A stretch of 64,000 bases of DNA. Origin: Campylobacteraceae bacterium (GTDB taxonomy: Bacteria > Campylobacterota > Campylobacteria > Campylobacterales > Sulfurovaceae). The notes beneath the pieces were generated by a model. It was not told the DNA's origin. It did no database searches and worked only from the letters and a program-made list of their open reading frames with translations. The stretch lies in the NCBI GenBank assembly GCA_027036015.1, contig JALVTH010000051.1, forward strand, positions 18,966 to 82,965. The letters run 5' to 3'. Every line of letters starts with the position of its first letter. Position 1 is the first letter of the stretch. A program made the position numbers and the translations under genes. Below, in pieces: positions 55,413 through 64,000 of the stretch.

Positions 55413-56798
55413 ATGCAAGCAATTTTTCGAGAATATGATATAAGGGGGGTTTATCCAAAAGAGCTTAATGAAAAAAGCGTTAAGCTTATTGGCTATTTAC
55501 TGGGAAAAGCCTTTTTACAAAAAAATGCATTAAATGTTGCAATTGGTTATGATGCAAGAGAACACTCACCTACTTTAAGAGACTATTTAATAAGCGGGCT
55601 TAATTTTGCTGGATGCAAGGTTTTTGATATGGGCTTAGTTCCAACACCGGTTAATTACTTTGCTAACTTTACGCCTCAAAAAACACAAGATGGCAAAGAA
55701 GTTAAGATAGATGCCTCTATTATGATTACAGGTTCACACAATCCAAAAGAGTATAACGGCTTTAAAATCACACTTAAAAAAGAGCCATTTTTTGGAGAGC
55801 AAATCTATGCTATTGGCAAAGAATTTGAAAAAAAACAAGATTTAACAATTCCTACTAATACACAAAAAGAAGAGATTTTTACAAAAAAAGATTATATTGC
55901 CTTTCTTATTAATGAATTTAAGCATTTAAAAGGTTTTGAAAAAAAGATTGTTTTAGATTGTGGCAATGGGGTAGGGGGTGTTGTTTTAGAAGATATTTTT
56001 CAAGCTTTAGATATTCCTTATAAGGGGCTTTATTGCGAAATAGATGGCACTTTTCCAAATCATCATCCAGACCCATCAGTTGAAGCAAATTTAAAAGATT
56101 TAAAAGATGCCTTGCAAAAAGATGGGGAACTTGGCTTTGCCTATGATGGAGATTGCGATAGAGTTGCAGTTTTAACGAAAAAGCATAATATCAAAGGTGA
56201 TGAATTGGCTCTTATTTTAGCAAAGCCAATGCAAAACCCAATTGTCATTGGCGAAGTAAAATGCTCTCAAATTATGTATGATGAGTTAGAAAAAATGGGA
56301 GCTACGCCAATAATGTATAAAACAGGGCATTCAAATATTAAAACAAAAATGAAAGAGTTAAATGCTCATTTAGCATGTGAAGTAAGTGGTCATATCTTTT
56401 TTAATGATAGATATTTTGGCTATGATGATGCAATTTATGCTACTTTACGGGTGCTTGAATTGGTAAAAGATGGGATTAATTTAGATAAAGAGCTTGAAGC
56501 ACTTCCTAAGCTTTTTTCAACAGATGAGCTGAAAGTAAAAACAAGCGAAGAAGCAAAATTTAGCATTATTGAAGAGATAAAAATGATGATTGAACAAGAA
56601 AGCCCCTTTGAAATTGAAAAAATTATTACAATTGATGGATTGAGAGTCCATTTTAAAAATGGCTGGGCACTTGTGAGAGCTAGCAATACAACGCCAATTT
56701 TAGTTACTCGCTTCGAAGCAAAAAGCAAAGAGGATTTGCAAAACTATCAAGCATTTATCAATAAACTTATCAAAAAAGCACAAGCTAAACTTGCCTAA
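55413..56798 (+). CDS. Phosphomannomutase/phosphoglucomutase
   Basis: This 461-aa alpha-D-phosphohexomutase of the AlgC/ManB type interconverts hexose-1- and -6-phosphates. The start is REYDIRGVYPKEL. The active-site phosphoserine is in TGSHNPKEYNG (Ser about 108), the magnesium loop is DGDCDR (about 246), the sugar-specificity loop is CEVSGHIFF, and the phosphate-binding loop is RASNTTP near the end. It supplies mannose-1-P to ManC and glucose-1-P to GalU, both encoded downstream. The pgi gene starts 11 bp later. Confidence 0.93.
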   Translation: MQAIFREYDIRGVYPKELNEKSVKLIGYLLGKAFLQKNALNVAIGYDAREHSPTLRDYLISGLNFAGCKVFDMGLVPTPVNYFANFTPQKTQDGKEVKIDASIMITGSHNPKEYNGFKITLKKEPFFGEQIYAIGKEFEKKQDLTIPTNTQKEEIFTKKDYIAFLINEFKHLKGFEKKIVLDCGNGVGGVVLEDIFQALDIPYKGLYCEIDGTFPNHHPDPSVEANLKDLKDALQKDGELGFAYDGDCDRVAVLTKKHNIKGDELALILAKPMQNPIVIGEVKCSQIMYDELEKMGATPIMYKTGHSNIKTKMKELNAHLACEVSGHIFFNDRYFGYDDAIYATLRVLELVKDGINLDKELEALPKLFSTDELKVKTSEEAKFSIIEEIKMMIEQESPFEIEKIITIDGLRVHFKNGWALVRASNTTPILVTRFEAKSKEDLQNYQAFINKLIKKAQAKLA

Positions 56799-56809
56799 AA
56801 GGGGAGGAG

Positions 56810-58033
56810 ATGGAGAATATTTTATATTTTACTGTGCGCCAAAATCTCTTAAGAAAGAAAAATGAACTTTTTGAAGCAATCAAAGAAGAAGAAAAAAAAG
56901 TTGGCTACTACCATTTACCCTTTAGCAATACCCAAAAGATAAAGGTCCAACTTCAACACTTAAATAGCGAAATTCAAGATATTGTTGTTATTGGAATTGG
57001 AGGCAGCTCTCTTGGAGCCAAAGCTGTTTATAATTTTTTAAAACCGCAAAAAAGTTTTGCAAAAAGACTCTTTTTTTTAGAAAGCACAGATCCACTCAAT
57101 ATTCAAAATTTAATAAAGCAAATTAATTTAGAAAAAACACACTTTTTTATTATTAGCAAATCGGGCACTACTTTAGAGACAATTGCACTTTTTAAATACT
57201 TTTTTAATAAATGCAAAAAAGAGCAATTTAGCATTATTAGCGAGCTTAATTCGCCTTTGGCAAAAGTTGCAAAAGAGCTTAATGCATCTTTTTTTGAAAT
57301 TCCAAAAAATGTAGGGGGAAGATTTTCGGTTCTTAGCAATGTTGGCTTAGTGCCTTTGGCAATGGTTGGAGTTGATATTGATAAACTTTTACTTGGTGCA
57401 AGAAAAATTTATAAAAGCTTTTTTGAAGATGGCTATATCAAAGATACACTTTTAAAAAAAGCACTTTTTTATGCCAAAAAGCATCAACAATTTCATATTA
57501 ATGTATTGTTTGCTTATAGTGAGAGTTTTAAATATTTTGTGCAGTGGTATATTCAGCTTTGGGGTGAAAGTTTAGGCAAGCGCCAAAAGCACTCTATCTT
57601 TAATGTTGGGCTTACACCAATTGGGCTTATTGGTCCAGAAGATCAACACTCTTTCTTGCAACTTATTATGGAAGGAACACGCGATAAAACCATTACTTTT
57701 TTAACCATTAAAAATTTTATGCAAGATTTAAGTATACCAGATATTTCATTTGAACCTTTAAAAGAGTTAGATATGCTTAATAATTTAAGCTTTGATACGC
57801 TTATAAACTTACAAAGTCAATCTATTAAAGAAGCGCTTTTAATGCAAGAAGATATCCCAGTAGATGAAATTATCTTAGAAAATGTGGACGAAGAATCAAT
57901 TGGAAAGCTCATTTTTTATTATGAGTTGCTTACTTCACTTGTTGGATATTTAATTGATGTAAATACCTATAATCAGCCAGGGGTTGAACTTGGCAAAAAA
58001 ATCTTAAAAGAAAAACTAAAGGATTGCAAATGA
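56810..58033 (+). CDS. pgi: Glucose-6-phosphate isomerase
   Basis: This is a 407-aa compact Pgi as found in Campylobacterota; it converts glucose-6-P and fructose-6-P. Visible are VVIGIGGSSLGAKAVYNFL, ISKSGTTLETIALF (phosphate-binding Ser/Thr), GGRFSVLSNVGLVPLAM, and the catalytic Glu/His region QLWGESLGKRQ and PEDQHSFLQL. The ribosome site GGGGAGGAG runs directly into the ATG and is exactly complementary to the C-rich loop of small RNA A. The stop overlaps galU. Confidence 0.94.
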   Translation: MENILYFTVRQNLLRKKNELFEAIKEEEKKVGYYHLPFSNTQKIKVQLQHLNSEIQDIVVIGIGGSSLGAKAVYNFLKPQKSFAKRLFFLESTDPLNIQNLIKQINLEKTHFFIISKSGTTLETIALFKYFFNKCKKEQFSIISELNSPLAKVAKELNASFFEIPKNVGGRFSVLSNVGLVPLAMVGVDIDKLLLGARKIYKSFFEDGYIKDTLLKKALFYAKKHQQFHINVLFAYSESFKYFVQWYIQLWGESLGKRQKHSIFNVGLTPIGLIGPEDQHSFLQLIMEGTRDKTITFLTIKNFMQDLSIPDISFEPLKELDMLNNLSFDTLINLQSQSIKEALLMQEDIPVDEIILENVDEESIGKLIFYYELLTSLVGYLIDVNTYNQPGVELGKKILKEKLKDCK

Positions 58034-58866
58034 TAAATAAATGTCTCTTTCCAGCAGCAGGATATGGAACAAGATTTTTACCAGCAACTAAAGCAACACC
58101 AAAAGAGATGCTTCCAATTTTAACAAAACCGCTTATTCAATATGGTGTCGAAGAGGCAATGGATGCAGCTATTTTTAGTATGGCAATAGTTACAGGACGC
58201 GGTAAAAGAGCAATTGAAGATCACTTTGATATTAGTTATGAATTGGAGCATCAGCTTGAGGGTAAACCAGACAAAGAAGCTTTGCTTCAAGATATTCGAA
58301 ACATTATTAATAAATGCACCTTCTCTTATACCAGACAAAAGCAAATGTTAGGACTTGGGCATGCTATTTTAACTGGAGAAACACTAATTGGCAATGAGCC
58401 TTTTGGAGTAATTTTGGCTGATGATTTATGTTTTTGTGAACAAAAAAGTGTCCTTGCTCAAATGGTAGAAGTCTATCGCAAATATCAATGCTGTGTTGTG
58501 GCAATTGAAGAGATAGATAAAAATCAAACCCATAAATATGGAATTATTGAAGGAAAATATATTGATGATACAAATGATATTTTACGTGTATCTTCAATGG
58601 TTGAAAAACCAGATCCAAAAGAGGCTCCAAGCAATTTAGCAATTATTGGGCGCTATATTTTAACTCCAGAAATTTTTGATATTTTGCGCAAAACTAAACC
58701 CGGAAGAGGCGGAGAGATTCAAATAACAGATGCACTCAATACTTTAGCAAAAGAGGGCAAAGTTGTTGCTTATAAATTTAAGGGAAAACGCTTTGATTGT
58801 GGAAGTGTTGATGGTTTTGTTGAAGCAACGAAGTTTTTTTATGATCTTTATAAAAATCGAGGATAA
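58030..58866 (+). CDS. galU: UTP-glucose-1-phosphate uridylyltransferase
   Basis: GalU makes UDP-glucose from UTP and glucose-1-P. The 278-aa protein has the nucleotidyltransferase motif FPAAGYGTRFLPATKATPKEM, the QYGVEEA region, LGLGHAILTGE, VILADDLCF and MVEKPDPKEAPSN. I start at ATG 58030, which overlaps the pgi stop (ATGA), with AAAGGA upstream; the TTG two codons earlier is less likely. Its product feeds the Ugd enzyme encoded at 60 kb. Confidence 0.95.
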   Translation: MINKCLFPAAGYGTRFLPATKATPKEMLPILTKPLIQYGVEEAMDAAIFSMAIVTGRGKRAIEDHFDISYELEHQLEGKPDKEALLQDIRNIINKCTFSYTRQKQMLGLGHAILTGETLIGNEPFGVILADDLCFCEQKSVLAQMVEVYRKYQCCVVAIEEIDKNQTHKYGIIEGKYIDDTNDILRVSSMVEKPDPKEAPSNLAIIGRYILTPEIFDILRKTKPGRGGEIQITDALNTLAKEGKVVAYKFKGKRFDCGSVDGFVEATKFFYDLYKNRG

Positions 58867-58883
58867 AAAGAAAAAAGTTTTGC

Positions 58884-58889
58884 TATAAT
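58884..58889 (+). promoter_or_regulatory. -10 box of the MNT/HEPN pair
   Basis: TATAAT in TTGCTATAATAATTT, 29 bp before the nucleotidyltransferase ATG. Confidence 0.55.
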
Positions 58890-58918
58890 AATTTAAGTTT
58901 TGCATATAAAGGCATACA

Positions 58919-59260
58919 ATGCAAAAGCAAGTTGATATAGAAAAGTTAAAAAAAGAAATTATCAAGCGCCTTAAACCTCTTAATCCTCAAAAAATAATTC
59001 TCTTTGGCTCTTATGCTTATGGCAAGCCAAATGAAAATAGCGATATCGATTTATATATTGTAACAAATGATGATTTTATCCCTCAAAGCTGGAGGGAAAA
59101 AGCAAATATCTATTTAAAGTATTCTAAAGAATTAAGAGATTTGCAAAAAATAATCCCAATTGATTTAATTGTACATACTAAAAAAATGCATGAGAAATTT
59201 GTACAAATTAATAGCAGTTTTTATAAGCATACAATTTTGCGAGGGATAAAATTATGGTAA
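58919..59260 (+). CDS. MNT-type nucleotidyltransferase (antitoxin of HEPN/MNT pair)
   Basis: This 113-aa minimal nucleotidyltransferase has FGSYAYGKPNENSDIDLYIV (Gly30-Ser31, Asp42/Asp44 metal ligands). MNT proteins neutralise partner HEPN RNases, in studied cases by adding AMP groups to them. It ends 7 bp inside the HEPN gene, the canonical arrangement. It has its own promoter between galU and the galE fragment, suggesting insertion into the sugar-nucleotide locus. Confidence 0.85.
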   Translation: MQKQVDIEKLKKEIIKRLKPLNPQKIILFGSYAYGKPNENSDIDLYIVTNDDFIPQSWREKANIYLKYSKELRDLQKIIPIDLIVHTKKMHEKFVQINSSFYKHTILRGIKLW

Positions 59261-59661
59261 AAATTTGGAAAGAGTGGCTTAAAGCTGCTAAAGATGATTT
59301 AATTTTATTAGAAGAGATCAAAAATAATCCCTCTCTTACTCATCTAAGTGCTTTTCATTCTCAGCAAGCAATTGAAAAGAGTTTAAAAGCACTTTTAGAA
59401 TATAATAATCAAGAAGTACCAAAAATTCACAAAATTCAAACATTAGTTGATAAAACAAATTTAGACTTTTCTAAATATGATGAATTAATTCAGCTTTTAG
59501 ATGCCCTTTATATTGAAGCACGATATCCAGGAGAATTTGGTCTTTTACCTTCTGGCAAACCAAGCCTAAAAGAGGCTTATGAGTTTTTTAACTTTGCAAA
59601 AGAGGTTTTTGCAAAAGTTTGCTTTCTTTTAGATATTAAAGAAAATGAAATTATGCAATAA
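59254..59661 (+). CDS. HEPN-domain protein (putative toxin of HEPN/MNT pair)
   Basis: This 135-aa all-helical HEPN protein (PF05168 type) has AAKDDLILLEE, SAFHSQQAIEKSLKALLE, then PKIHKIQTLVD and the late EARYPGEFG. The usual RNase signature is R-x4-6-H; here the conserved Arg/His positions are loosely kept, so toxicity is uncertain. It overlaps the MNT gene by 7 bp. Confidence 0.82.
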   Translation: MVKIWKEWLKAAKDDLILLEEIKNNPSLTHLSAFHSQQAIEKSLKALLEYNNQEVPKIHKIQTLVDKTNLDFSKYDELIQLLDALYIEARYPGEFGLLPSGKPSLKEAYEFFNFAKEVFAKVCFLLDIKENEIMQ

Positions 59662-59754
59662 TAATTTTATCTTCATTTTGTGATACTTTTTAACAAAGTT
59701 TCTTAAAAAATATAAAATTTTGCTATATAGATAAACCTTCATCAATTTTTATGT

Positions 59755-59760
59755 TATAAT
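59755..59760 (+). promoter_or_regulatory. -10 box upstream of the galE fragment and ugd
   Basis: TATAAT preceded by TGT, 28 bp before the galE-fragment ATG. It probably drives the ugd-manC-gmm-gmd transcript. Confidence 0.55.
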
Positions 59761-59788
59761 TCTAATTAGTTTTACGTGGGGAGAGAAT

Positions 59789-60004
59789 ATGAACAAAATC
59801 TTAGTAACAGGGGGAGCTGGCTATATAGGTAGCCATACTTTAATAGAACTTGCAAATGCAAAGTATGATTTTGTTGTTTTAGATAACTTCTCTAACTCTT
59901 CTAAAATAGCTCTTGAGAGAGTATCTCAAATTATTGGTAAAGAAATTGATTTTATTATAAATAATATAATTTTCCAAATAGTTGTTAGGGAGGAGGAGAA
60001 ATGA
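59789..60004 (+). pseudogene. Truncated UDP-glucose 4-epimerase (galE) fragment
   Basis: The first 55 residues match GalE exactly in style: MNKILVTGGAGYIGSHTLIEL, the NAD-binding GxxGxxG, then VVLDNFSNSSKIALERVSQI. After KEIDF the similarity stops and 16 unrelated residues follow (IINNIIFQIVV and on), ending over the ugd start. Functional GalE is about 330-340 aa, so catalytic Ser-Tyr-Lys residues are lost. It keeps a strong ribosome site (GGGGAGAG) and could now serve only as a leader for ugd. Confidence 0.88.
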
Positions 60005-61167
60005 AAATAGCAATAGCAGGAACTGGATATGTGGGGCTGAGTAATGCAGTATTACTTTCTCAAAATAATGAAGTAATGGCACTTGATATAGTCCCAGAAA
60101 AAGTAAAACTAATAAATCAAAGAATTAGCCCAATAGAAGATAAAGAAATTACAGAGTTTTTCCAAAACAAAGACCTTAATTTAAAAGCAACGCTTGATAA
60201 AAATGAAGCTTATGAAAGTGCTGAATATGTAGTTATTGCAACACCAACAGATTATGACCCAATTACAAACTATTTTAACACAAAATCAATTGAAAATGTA
60301 ATAAAAGATGTTATTGAAATTAATCCTAAAGCTACAATAGTAATTCGCTCAACTATTCCAATAGGATATACTGAAAAAATTAAAAAAGAGTTTAATTATA
60401 AAAATATCTTTTTTGTTCCAGAGTTTTTAAGAGAAGGAAAAGCACTTTATGATAGTTTATATCCAAGTAGAATAATTGTTGGAGAAAAATCTACTCGTGC
60501 TGAAATTTTTGCAAATTTATTAAGAGATGGTGCATTCAAAGAGACTATTCCAATTCTTTATACAAACAATACTGAAGCAGAAGCAATTAAGCTATTTGCT
60601 AATACCTATCTTGCAATGAGAGTAGCATTTTTTAATGAACTTGATACATTTGCTGAAAGTAAAAACCTTAATACAAAAGATATAGTTGAAGGAATTTGTT
60701 TAGATCCAAGAATTGGAATGCATTATAATAATCCAAGCTTTGGGTATGGTGGGTATTGTTTGCCAAAAGATACCAAACAGCTTTTAGCAAACTATACTAT
60801 AGATAATATTCCTCAAAAATTGATAGAAGCTATAGTTGAATCTAATGTTTTGAGAAAAGAATATATTGCAAAAAGAATACTTGATAAAAAACCAAAAAAA
60901 GTTGGAATCTATAGACTCATTATGAAGGCGGGAAGCGATAATTTTAGAAGTAGTGCTATATTTGATGTAATAAATATGCTAAAACCTTTTGTGGAGATAA
61001 TTATATATGAGCCTGTTGCAAAAGAAAAAGAGATAGATGGCATAGCTGTAACAAACGATTTAAAAGAACTTGAAAAATGTGATGTAATTTTGGCAAACAG
61101 AATAGAAGATGAGCTTGAAAAATTAAAAGATAAAGTCTATACAAGAGATATTTTTGGGAGGGATTAG
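60001..61167 (+). CDS. ugd: UDP-glucose 6-dehydrogenase
   Basis: Ugd oxidises UDP-glucose to UDP-glucuronate with two NAD. The 388-aa short-form protein starts [19 protein letters not shown] and includes [36 protein letters not shown] and the catalytic Cys in [14 protein letters not shown] (about 253). The ribosome site GGGAGGAGG is perfectly complementary to the C-rich loop of small RNA A. It overlaps the galE fragment by 4 bp and is followed immediately by manC. Confidence 0.93.
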   Translation: MKIAIAGTGYVGLSNAVLLSQNNEVMALDIVPEKVKLINQRISPIEDKEITEFFQNKDLNLKATLDKNEAYESAEYVVIATPTDYDPITNYFNTKSIENVIKDVIEINPKATIVIRSTIPIGYTEKIKKEFNYKNIFFVPEFLREGKALYDSLYPSRIIVGEKSTRAEIFANLLRDGAFKETIPILYTNNTEAEAIKLFANTYLAMRVAFFNELDTFAESKNLNTKDIVEGICLDPRIGMHYNNPSFGYGGYCLPKDTKQLLANYTIDNIPQKLIEAIVESNVLRKEYIAKRILDKKPKKVGIYRLIMKAGSDNFRSSAIFDVINMLKPFVEIIIYEPVAKEKEIDGIAVTNDLKELEKCDVILANRIEDELEKLKDKVYTRDIFGRD

Positions 61168-62535
61168 ATGACAACTGTCATATTAAGCGGGGGAAGCGGT
61201 ACAAGGCTATGGCCGCTTAGCAGGAAGCTTATGCCAAAGCAATTTTTAAAGTTGTTTGATGGTAAGAGTTTATTTCAAAAGACAGTTGAAAGAAATGAAT
61301 TAATAAGTGATGATATTTTAGTTATCACAAATGAAGATCAATATTTTATAGCATTAGACCAATTAGAAGAGATAAAGAATAAATTAACTCCTCAAAATCC
61401 AAAATTTTTACTTGAAGAAATTGGAAGAAACACAGCTCCCGCAATAGCATTTGCTGCATTTGAAAGTGATGAAGAAGAGATACTTTTTATAACTCCAAGT
61501 GATCATCTTATAAAAAATCAAGAAGAATATAAAAAAGCAATAAGTAGAGCAAAAGAGCTTGCAGAAGAAGGATATTTAGTAACATTTGGTATTAAACCAA
61601 CAAAGCCTCATACAGGATATGGATACATAGAATCAAATGGCGAAGATGTAATAAGATTTCATGAGAAGCCTGATATAAAAACTGCAAAAGAGTATTTAAA
61701 AAGAGGCAATTTTTATTGGAATAGTGGGATGTTTATGTTTAAAGCTGGAGTTTATTTAGAAGAGCTTAAAAGATATTCTCCTGAAGTTTATGATAAATGC
61801 AAGGAAGTATATGAAAATCATATAAAACCAATTACAAACAATCAATTAAGAATAACTAATATGCAAGATATACCGGATATAAGCATTGATTATGCAGTAA
61901 TGGAGAAAAGTAATAAAATAAAAGTAGTTCCAAGTAATTTTGAATGGAATGATGTAGGGAGCTTTGATAGTTTGGTTTATGAAATAAAATCAAAAGAAGC
62001 GATAGAGATAAATAGTAAGAATAATTTTTATTACAGTGACAATGAAAAGAAAGTAATAGCTACCATAGGATTAGAAGACTATATAGTCATTGATACAAAA
62101 GATGCATTGCTCATTACAAAAAAAGGAGAATCTCAAAAGGTTAAAAATATAGTAAATCAACTTAAACCTACCCACTACCCACTACTTACTACTCACTCTA
62201 TCGTTCATAGACCATGGGGGACATTTGAAACGCTTATTGATGATCTAGGATATAAAATAAAAAGAATAGTGGTAAAACCGGGAAAAAGACTTTCACTTCA
62301 AAAGCATTTTCACAGAAATGAGCATTGGATCGTGGTAAGTGGAACCGCAAAAGTTCAAGTAGGAGAAAAAACTTATTTAGTAAGACCCAATGAATCAACC
62401 TATATAAAGATGGGAGAGATACATAGACTCTCTAATCCAGGGAAGATACCGGTGGTATTAATAGAAGCACAGGTGGGTGAGTATACAGGTGAAGATGATA
62501 TTGTTAGAATCGAAGATGATTTTAAAAGGAATTAA
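61168..62535 (+). CDS. manC: Mannose-1-phosphate guanylyltransferase / mannose-6-phosphate isomerase
   Basis: This bifunctional type II PMI makes GDP-mannose. The 455-aa protein has GGSGTRLWPLSRKLMPKQF, LEEIGRNTAPAIAFA, FITPSDHLI and the C-terminal cupin isomerase domain (HRPWGTFETL, then PGKRLSLQKHFHRNEHWIVV). Two in-frame repeat-like insertions lie in surface loops: PITNNQLRITN (61831-61860) and PTHYPLLTTHS (62167-62198). They occur at the linker before the catalytic DYAVMEK block and at the interdomain linker, positions likely to tolerate extra sequence. Confidence 0.93.
   Translation: MTTVILSGGSGTRLWPLSRKLMPKQFLKLFDGKSLFQKTVERNELISDDILVITNEDQYFIALDQLEEIKNKLTPQNPKFLLEEIGRNTAPAIAFAAFESDEEEILFITPSDHLIKNQEEYKKAISRAKELAEEGYLVTFGIKPTKPHTGYGYIESNGEDVIRFHEKPDIKTAKEYLKRGNFYWNSGMFMFKAGVYLEELKRYSPEVYDKCKEVYENHIKPITNNQLRITNMQDIPDISIDYAVMEKSNKIKVVPSNFEWNDVGSFDSLVYEIKSKEAIEINSKNNFYYSDNEKKVIATIGLEDYIVIDTKDALLITKKGESQKVKNIVNQLKPTHYPLLTTHSIVHRPWGTFETLIDDLGYKIKRIVVKPGKRLSLQKHFHRNEHWIVVSGTAKVQVGEKTYLVRPNESTYIKMGEIHRLSNPGKIPVVLIEAQVGEYTGEDDIVRIEDDFKRN
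61831..61860. repeat. In-frame AATTA-type repeat insert in manC
   Basis: ATTACAAACAATCAATTAAG-type bases encode ITNNQLRITN in a loop where other ManC proteins have unrelated sequence; related words occur at 45050-45077. Confidence 0.5.
62167..62198. repeat. In-frame ACTACCCACT-type repeat insert in manC
   Basis: CCTACCCACTACCCACTACT and following bases encode PTHYPLLTTHS in the interdomain linker; related words occur at 45016-45041. Confidence 0.5.
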
Positions 62536-62997
62536 ATGTTAAGTCAAGATATTTTTAAATGTGTTGTTGAAAATACTCCATTGGTTTCAATTGATTTTTT
62601 GATTAAAAGAGATAATAAATATTTGCTTGGTAAAAGAAAAAATCCCCCTGCAAAAGGTTTTTATTTTACTATTGGCGGAAGGATATTTAAAAATGAAACT
62701 ATTAAAGATGCTCAGGAGAGAATCTTAAAAGAAGAACTTAATTTGATTTCTGATGCTATTAAAGACAAAAATTTTTTAGGAGTTTTTGAGCATTTTTATA
62801 AAGATTCAATTTTTGGAGATAATATTTCAACTCATTATATAAATTTAGTATTTGAAATTGAACTTAAGTATGACATAAAAAAATTACCTTATGATCAACA
62901 CAATGAATATAGATGGTTTAATGAAGAAGAAATTTTAGAATCAGATGAAGTACATAAATATGTAAAGAAATATTTTAAAGGAAGCCAATATGTCTAA
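62536..62997 (+). CDS. gmm: GDP-mannose mannosyl hydrolase-like Nudix protein
   Basis: This 153-aa protein resembles Gmm, the atypical Nudix enzyme of colanic-acid clusters that releases GDP and mannose. It shows [22 protein letters not shown] and the variant Nudix box [22 protein letters not shown], with the expected Arg-Glu and Glu-Glu. It begins immediately after the manC stop and overlaps gmd by 8 bp. A role in tuning GDP-mannose levels is plausible. Confidence 0.85.
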   Translation: MLSQDIFKCVVENTPLVSIDFLIKRDNKYLLGKRKNPPAKGFYFTIGGRIFKNETIKDAQERILKEELNLISDAIKDKNFLGVFEHFYKDSIFGDNISTHYINLVFEIELKYDIKKLPYDQHNEYRWFNEEEILESDEVHKYVKKYFKGSQYV

Positions 62998-64000
62998 AAA
63001 GAAAGCATTAATTACAGGTATCACAGGTCAAGATGGAAGCTATTTGGCAGAATTTTTACTTGAAAAAGGCTATGAAGTTCACGGCATAAAAAGAAGAACA
63101 AGCCTTTTTAATACAAAAAGAATAGACTATCTCTATAAAGACCCCCATGAAGAGGATGTAAATTTTTTTCTTCATTACGGAGATATGACAGATAGTATGA
63201 ATTTAACTCGTATTATCCAAGATGTACAGCCGGATGAAATATATAATCTTGCGGCTCAATCTCATGTAGCAGTTAGTTTTGAAGAGCCGGAATATACAGC
63301 AAATGCAGATGGGATAGGAACACTTAGAATTCTTGAAGCAGTAAGATTATTAGGTCTTACAGATAAAACAAAAATATATCAAGCAAGTACAAGTGAACTA
63401 TATGGACTTGTTCAAGAAGTTCCACAAAAAGAGACAACACCATTTTATCCAAGAAGTCCATATGCAGTTGCTAAACTTTATGCATATTGGATAACAGTAA
63501 ATTATAGAGAAGCATATAATATGTTTGCTTGTAATGGAATACTCTTTAATCACGAATCTCCAAGAAGAGGTGAGACATTTGTAACAAGAAAAATTACAAG
63601 AGGAATGGCGAGAATCCTTTTAGGACTTGATAAAAAACTTTATCTTGGGAATTTAAGTGCAAAACGAGATTGGGGACATGCAAAAGATTATGTTGAAATG
63701 CAGTGGATGATACTTCAATATGAAAAACCTCAAGATTGGGTAATAGCAACAGGAAGAACTACTGAGATTAGAGAATTTGTAAGACTTGCAGGCAAATTTT
63801 TAGGACTCAATATAAGATTTGAAGGTGAGGGAGTAGAAGAAAAAGGTATAGTTGATACTATTGATGAAGATAGATTAGCAGTTGCATTAAAAGAAGCTGA
63901 AATTCAAAATGCAGAGCATATAATAAATCATGCAAGAAATTTAATAGGAAAAGATATAATTAATGTTGACCCTAAATATTTTAGACCAACAGAAGTTGAT
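62990..64000 (+). CDS. gmd: GDP-mannose 4,6-dehydratase, 3' end beyond window
   Basis: Gmd converts GDP-mannose to GDP-4-keto-6-deoxymannose, the precursor of GDP-fucose, GDP-rhamnose or GDP-perosamine. The frame from ATG 62990 (ribosome site AAAGGAAG) runs off the right edge, giving 337 residues. It has [20 protein letters not shown] (NADP-binding), [12 protein letters not shown], the catalytic YxxxK in YAVAK (Tyr about 158) and [18 protein letters not shown]. The final product depends on genes beyond the window. Confidence 0.97.
   Translation, partial: MSKKKALITGITGQDGSYLAEFLLEKGYEVHGIKRRTSLFNTKRIDYLYKDPHEEDVNFFLHYGDMTDSMNLTRIIQDVQPDEIYNLAAQSHVAVSFEEPEYTANADGIGTLRILEAVRLLGLTDKTKIYQASTSELYGLVQEVPQKETTPFYPRSPYAVAKLYAYWITVNYREAYNMFACNGILFNHESPRRGETFVTRKITRGMARILLGLDKKLYLGNLSAKRDWGHAKDYVEMQWMILQYEKPQDWVIATGRTTEIREFVRLAGKFLGLNIRFEGEGVEEKGIVDTIDEDRLAVALKEAEIQNAEHIINHARNLIGKDIINVDPKYFRPTEVD

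Overview
ORGANISM. The window is AT-rich, densely packed, and reads as a Campylobacterota (epsilonproteobacterial) chromosome, probably from a free-living, vent-type relative of Nitratiruptor, Sulfurimonas or Nautilia rather than a host-associated one. This is inferred from gene families: a CxxC-less FqrB-type flavodoxin:quinone reductase, 7TM-DISM/HisKA_2 signalling, a one-domain GalU, a short Pgi, and strong TATAAT -10 boxes without clear -35 boxes. The genus is not determined. LAYOUT. 0-3 kb: bactofilin (cut by the left edge), fqrB, purB. 3-15.4 kb: a long minus-strand surface-polysaccharide operon. It runs from a sugar-1-phosphate transferase through a Wzx flippase, two FemAB-like transferases, two polysaccharide deacetylases, a GT2, a Wzy-type polymerase and a DUF354 protein to a Wzc-type tyrosine autokinase and a phytase-like exported protein. 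15.7-27 kb: housekeeping genes (RluA-type pseudouridine synthase, rlmN, a nucleoside phosphorylase-like protein, hisF, purN, LMW-PTP, enolase, a DivIC/FtsB-like protein, rlpA), with an AT-rich 550-bp gene desert. Three ParB/parS-like palindromes lie at 18.6, 19.4 and 20.9 kb. 27.4-31.6 kb: a plus-strand lipid/glycan operon (PAP2, GT39 ArnT-like, GT2 ArnC/GtrB-like, YbhN-like). 31.5-39.8 kb (minus strand): an orphan 641-aa protein, then a six-gene operon of outer-membrane protein, PqqD-like protein, ATP-grasp enzyme, PLP decarboxylase, urea-transporter/M23-peptidase fusion and TPR protein. 40-45 kb: an internally deleted AAA/PD-(D/E)XK gene, an aminotransferase, a DISM histidine kinase, ilvD. 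45-55 kb: two giant divergent lipoproteins. 55.4-64 kb: nucleotide-sugar supply (phosphomannomutase, pgi, galU, a broken galE, ugd, manC, gmm, gmd) interrupted by an MNT/HEPN toxin-antitoxin pair. HOW IT FITS TOGETHER. The right-hand sugar-nucleotide genes (UDP-glucose, UDP-glucuronate, GDP-mannose, GDP-4-keto-6-deoxymannose) could feed the left-hand assembly operon. The operon's Wzc autokinase may be countered by the LMW-PTP at 24 kb. MOST INTERESTING. (1) Two putative small RNAs, about 25,025-25,147 (+) and 33,602-33,701 (-), share a 13-nt block followed by a C-rich anti-Shine-Dalgarno stretch and end in a terminator hairpin; I recognise no named family. (2) The PqqD/ATP-grasp/decarboxylase/UT-M23 operon, which ends beside the second RNA, has no function I can assign. 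(3) The cluster of three parS-like sites suggests an origin-proximal centromere region. All functional statements come from reading the sequence; no database search was run.
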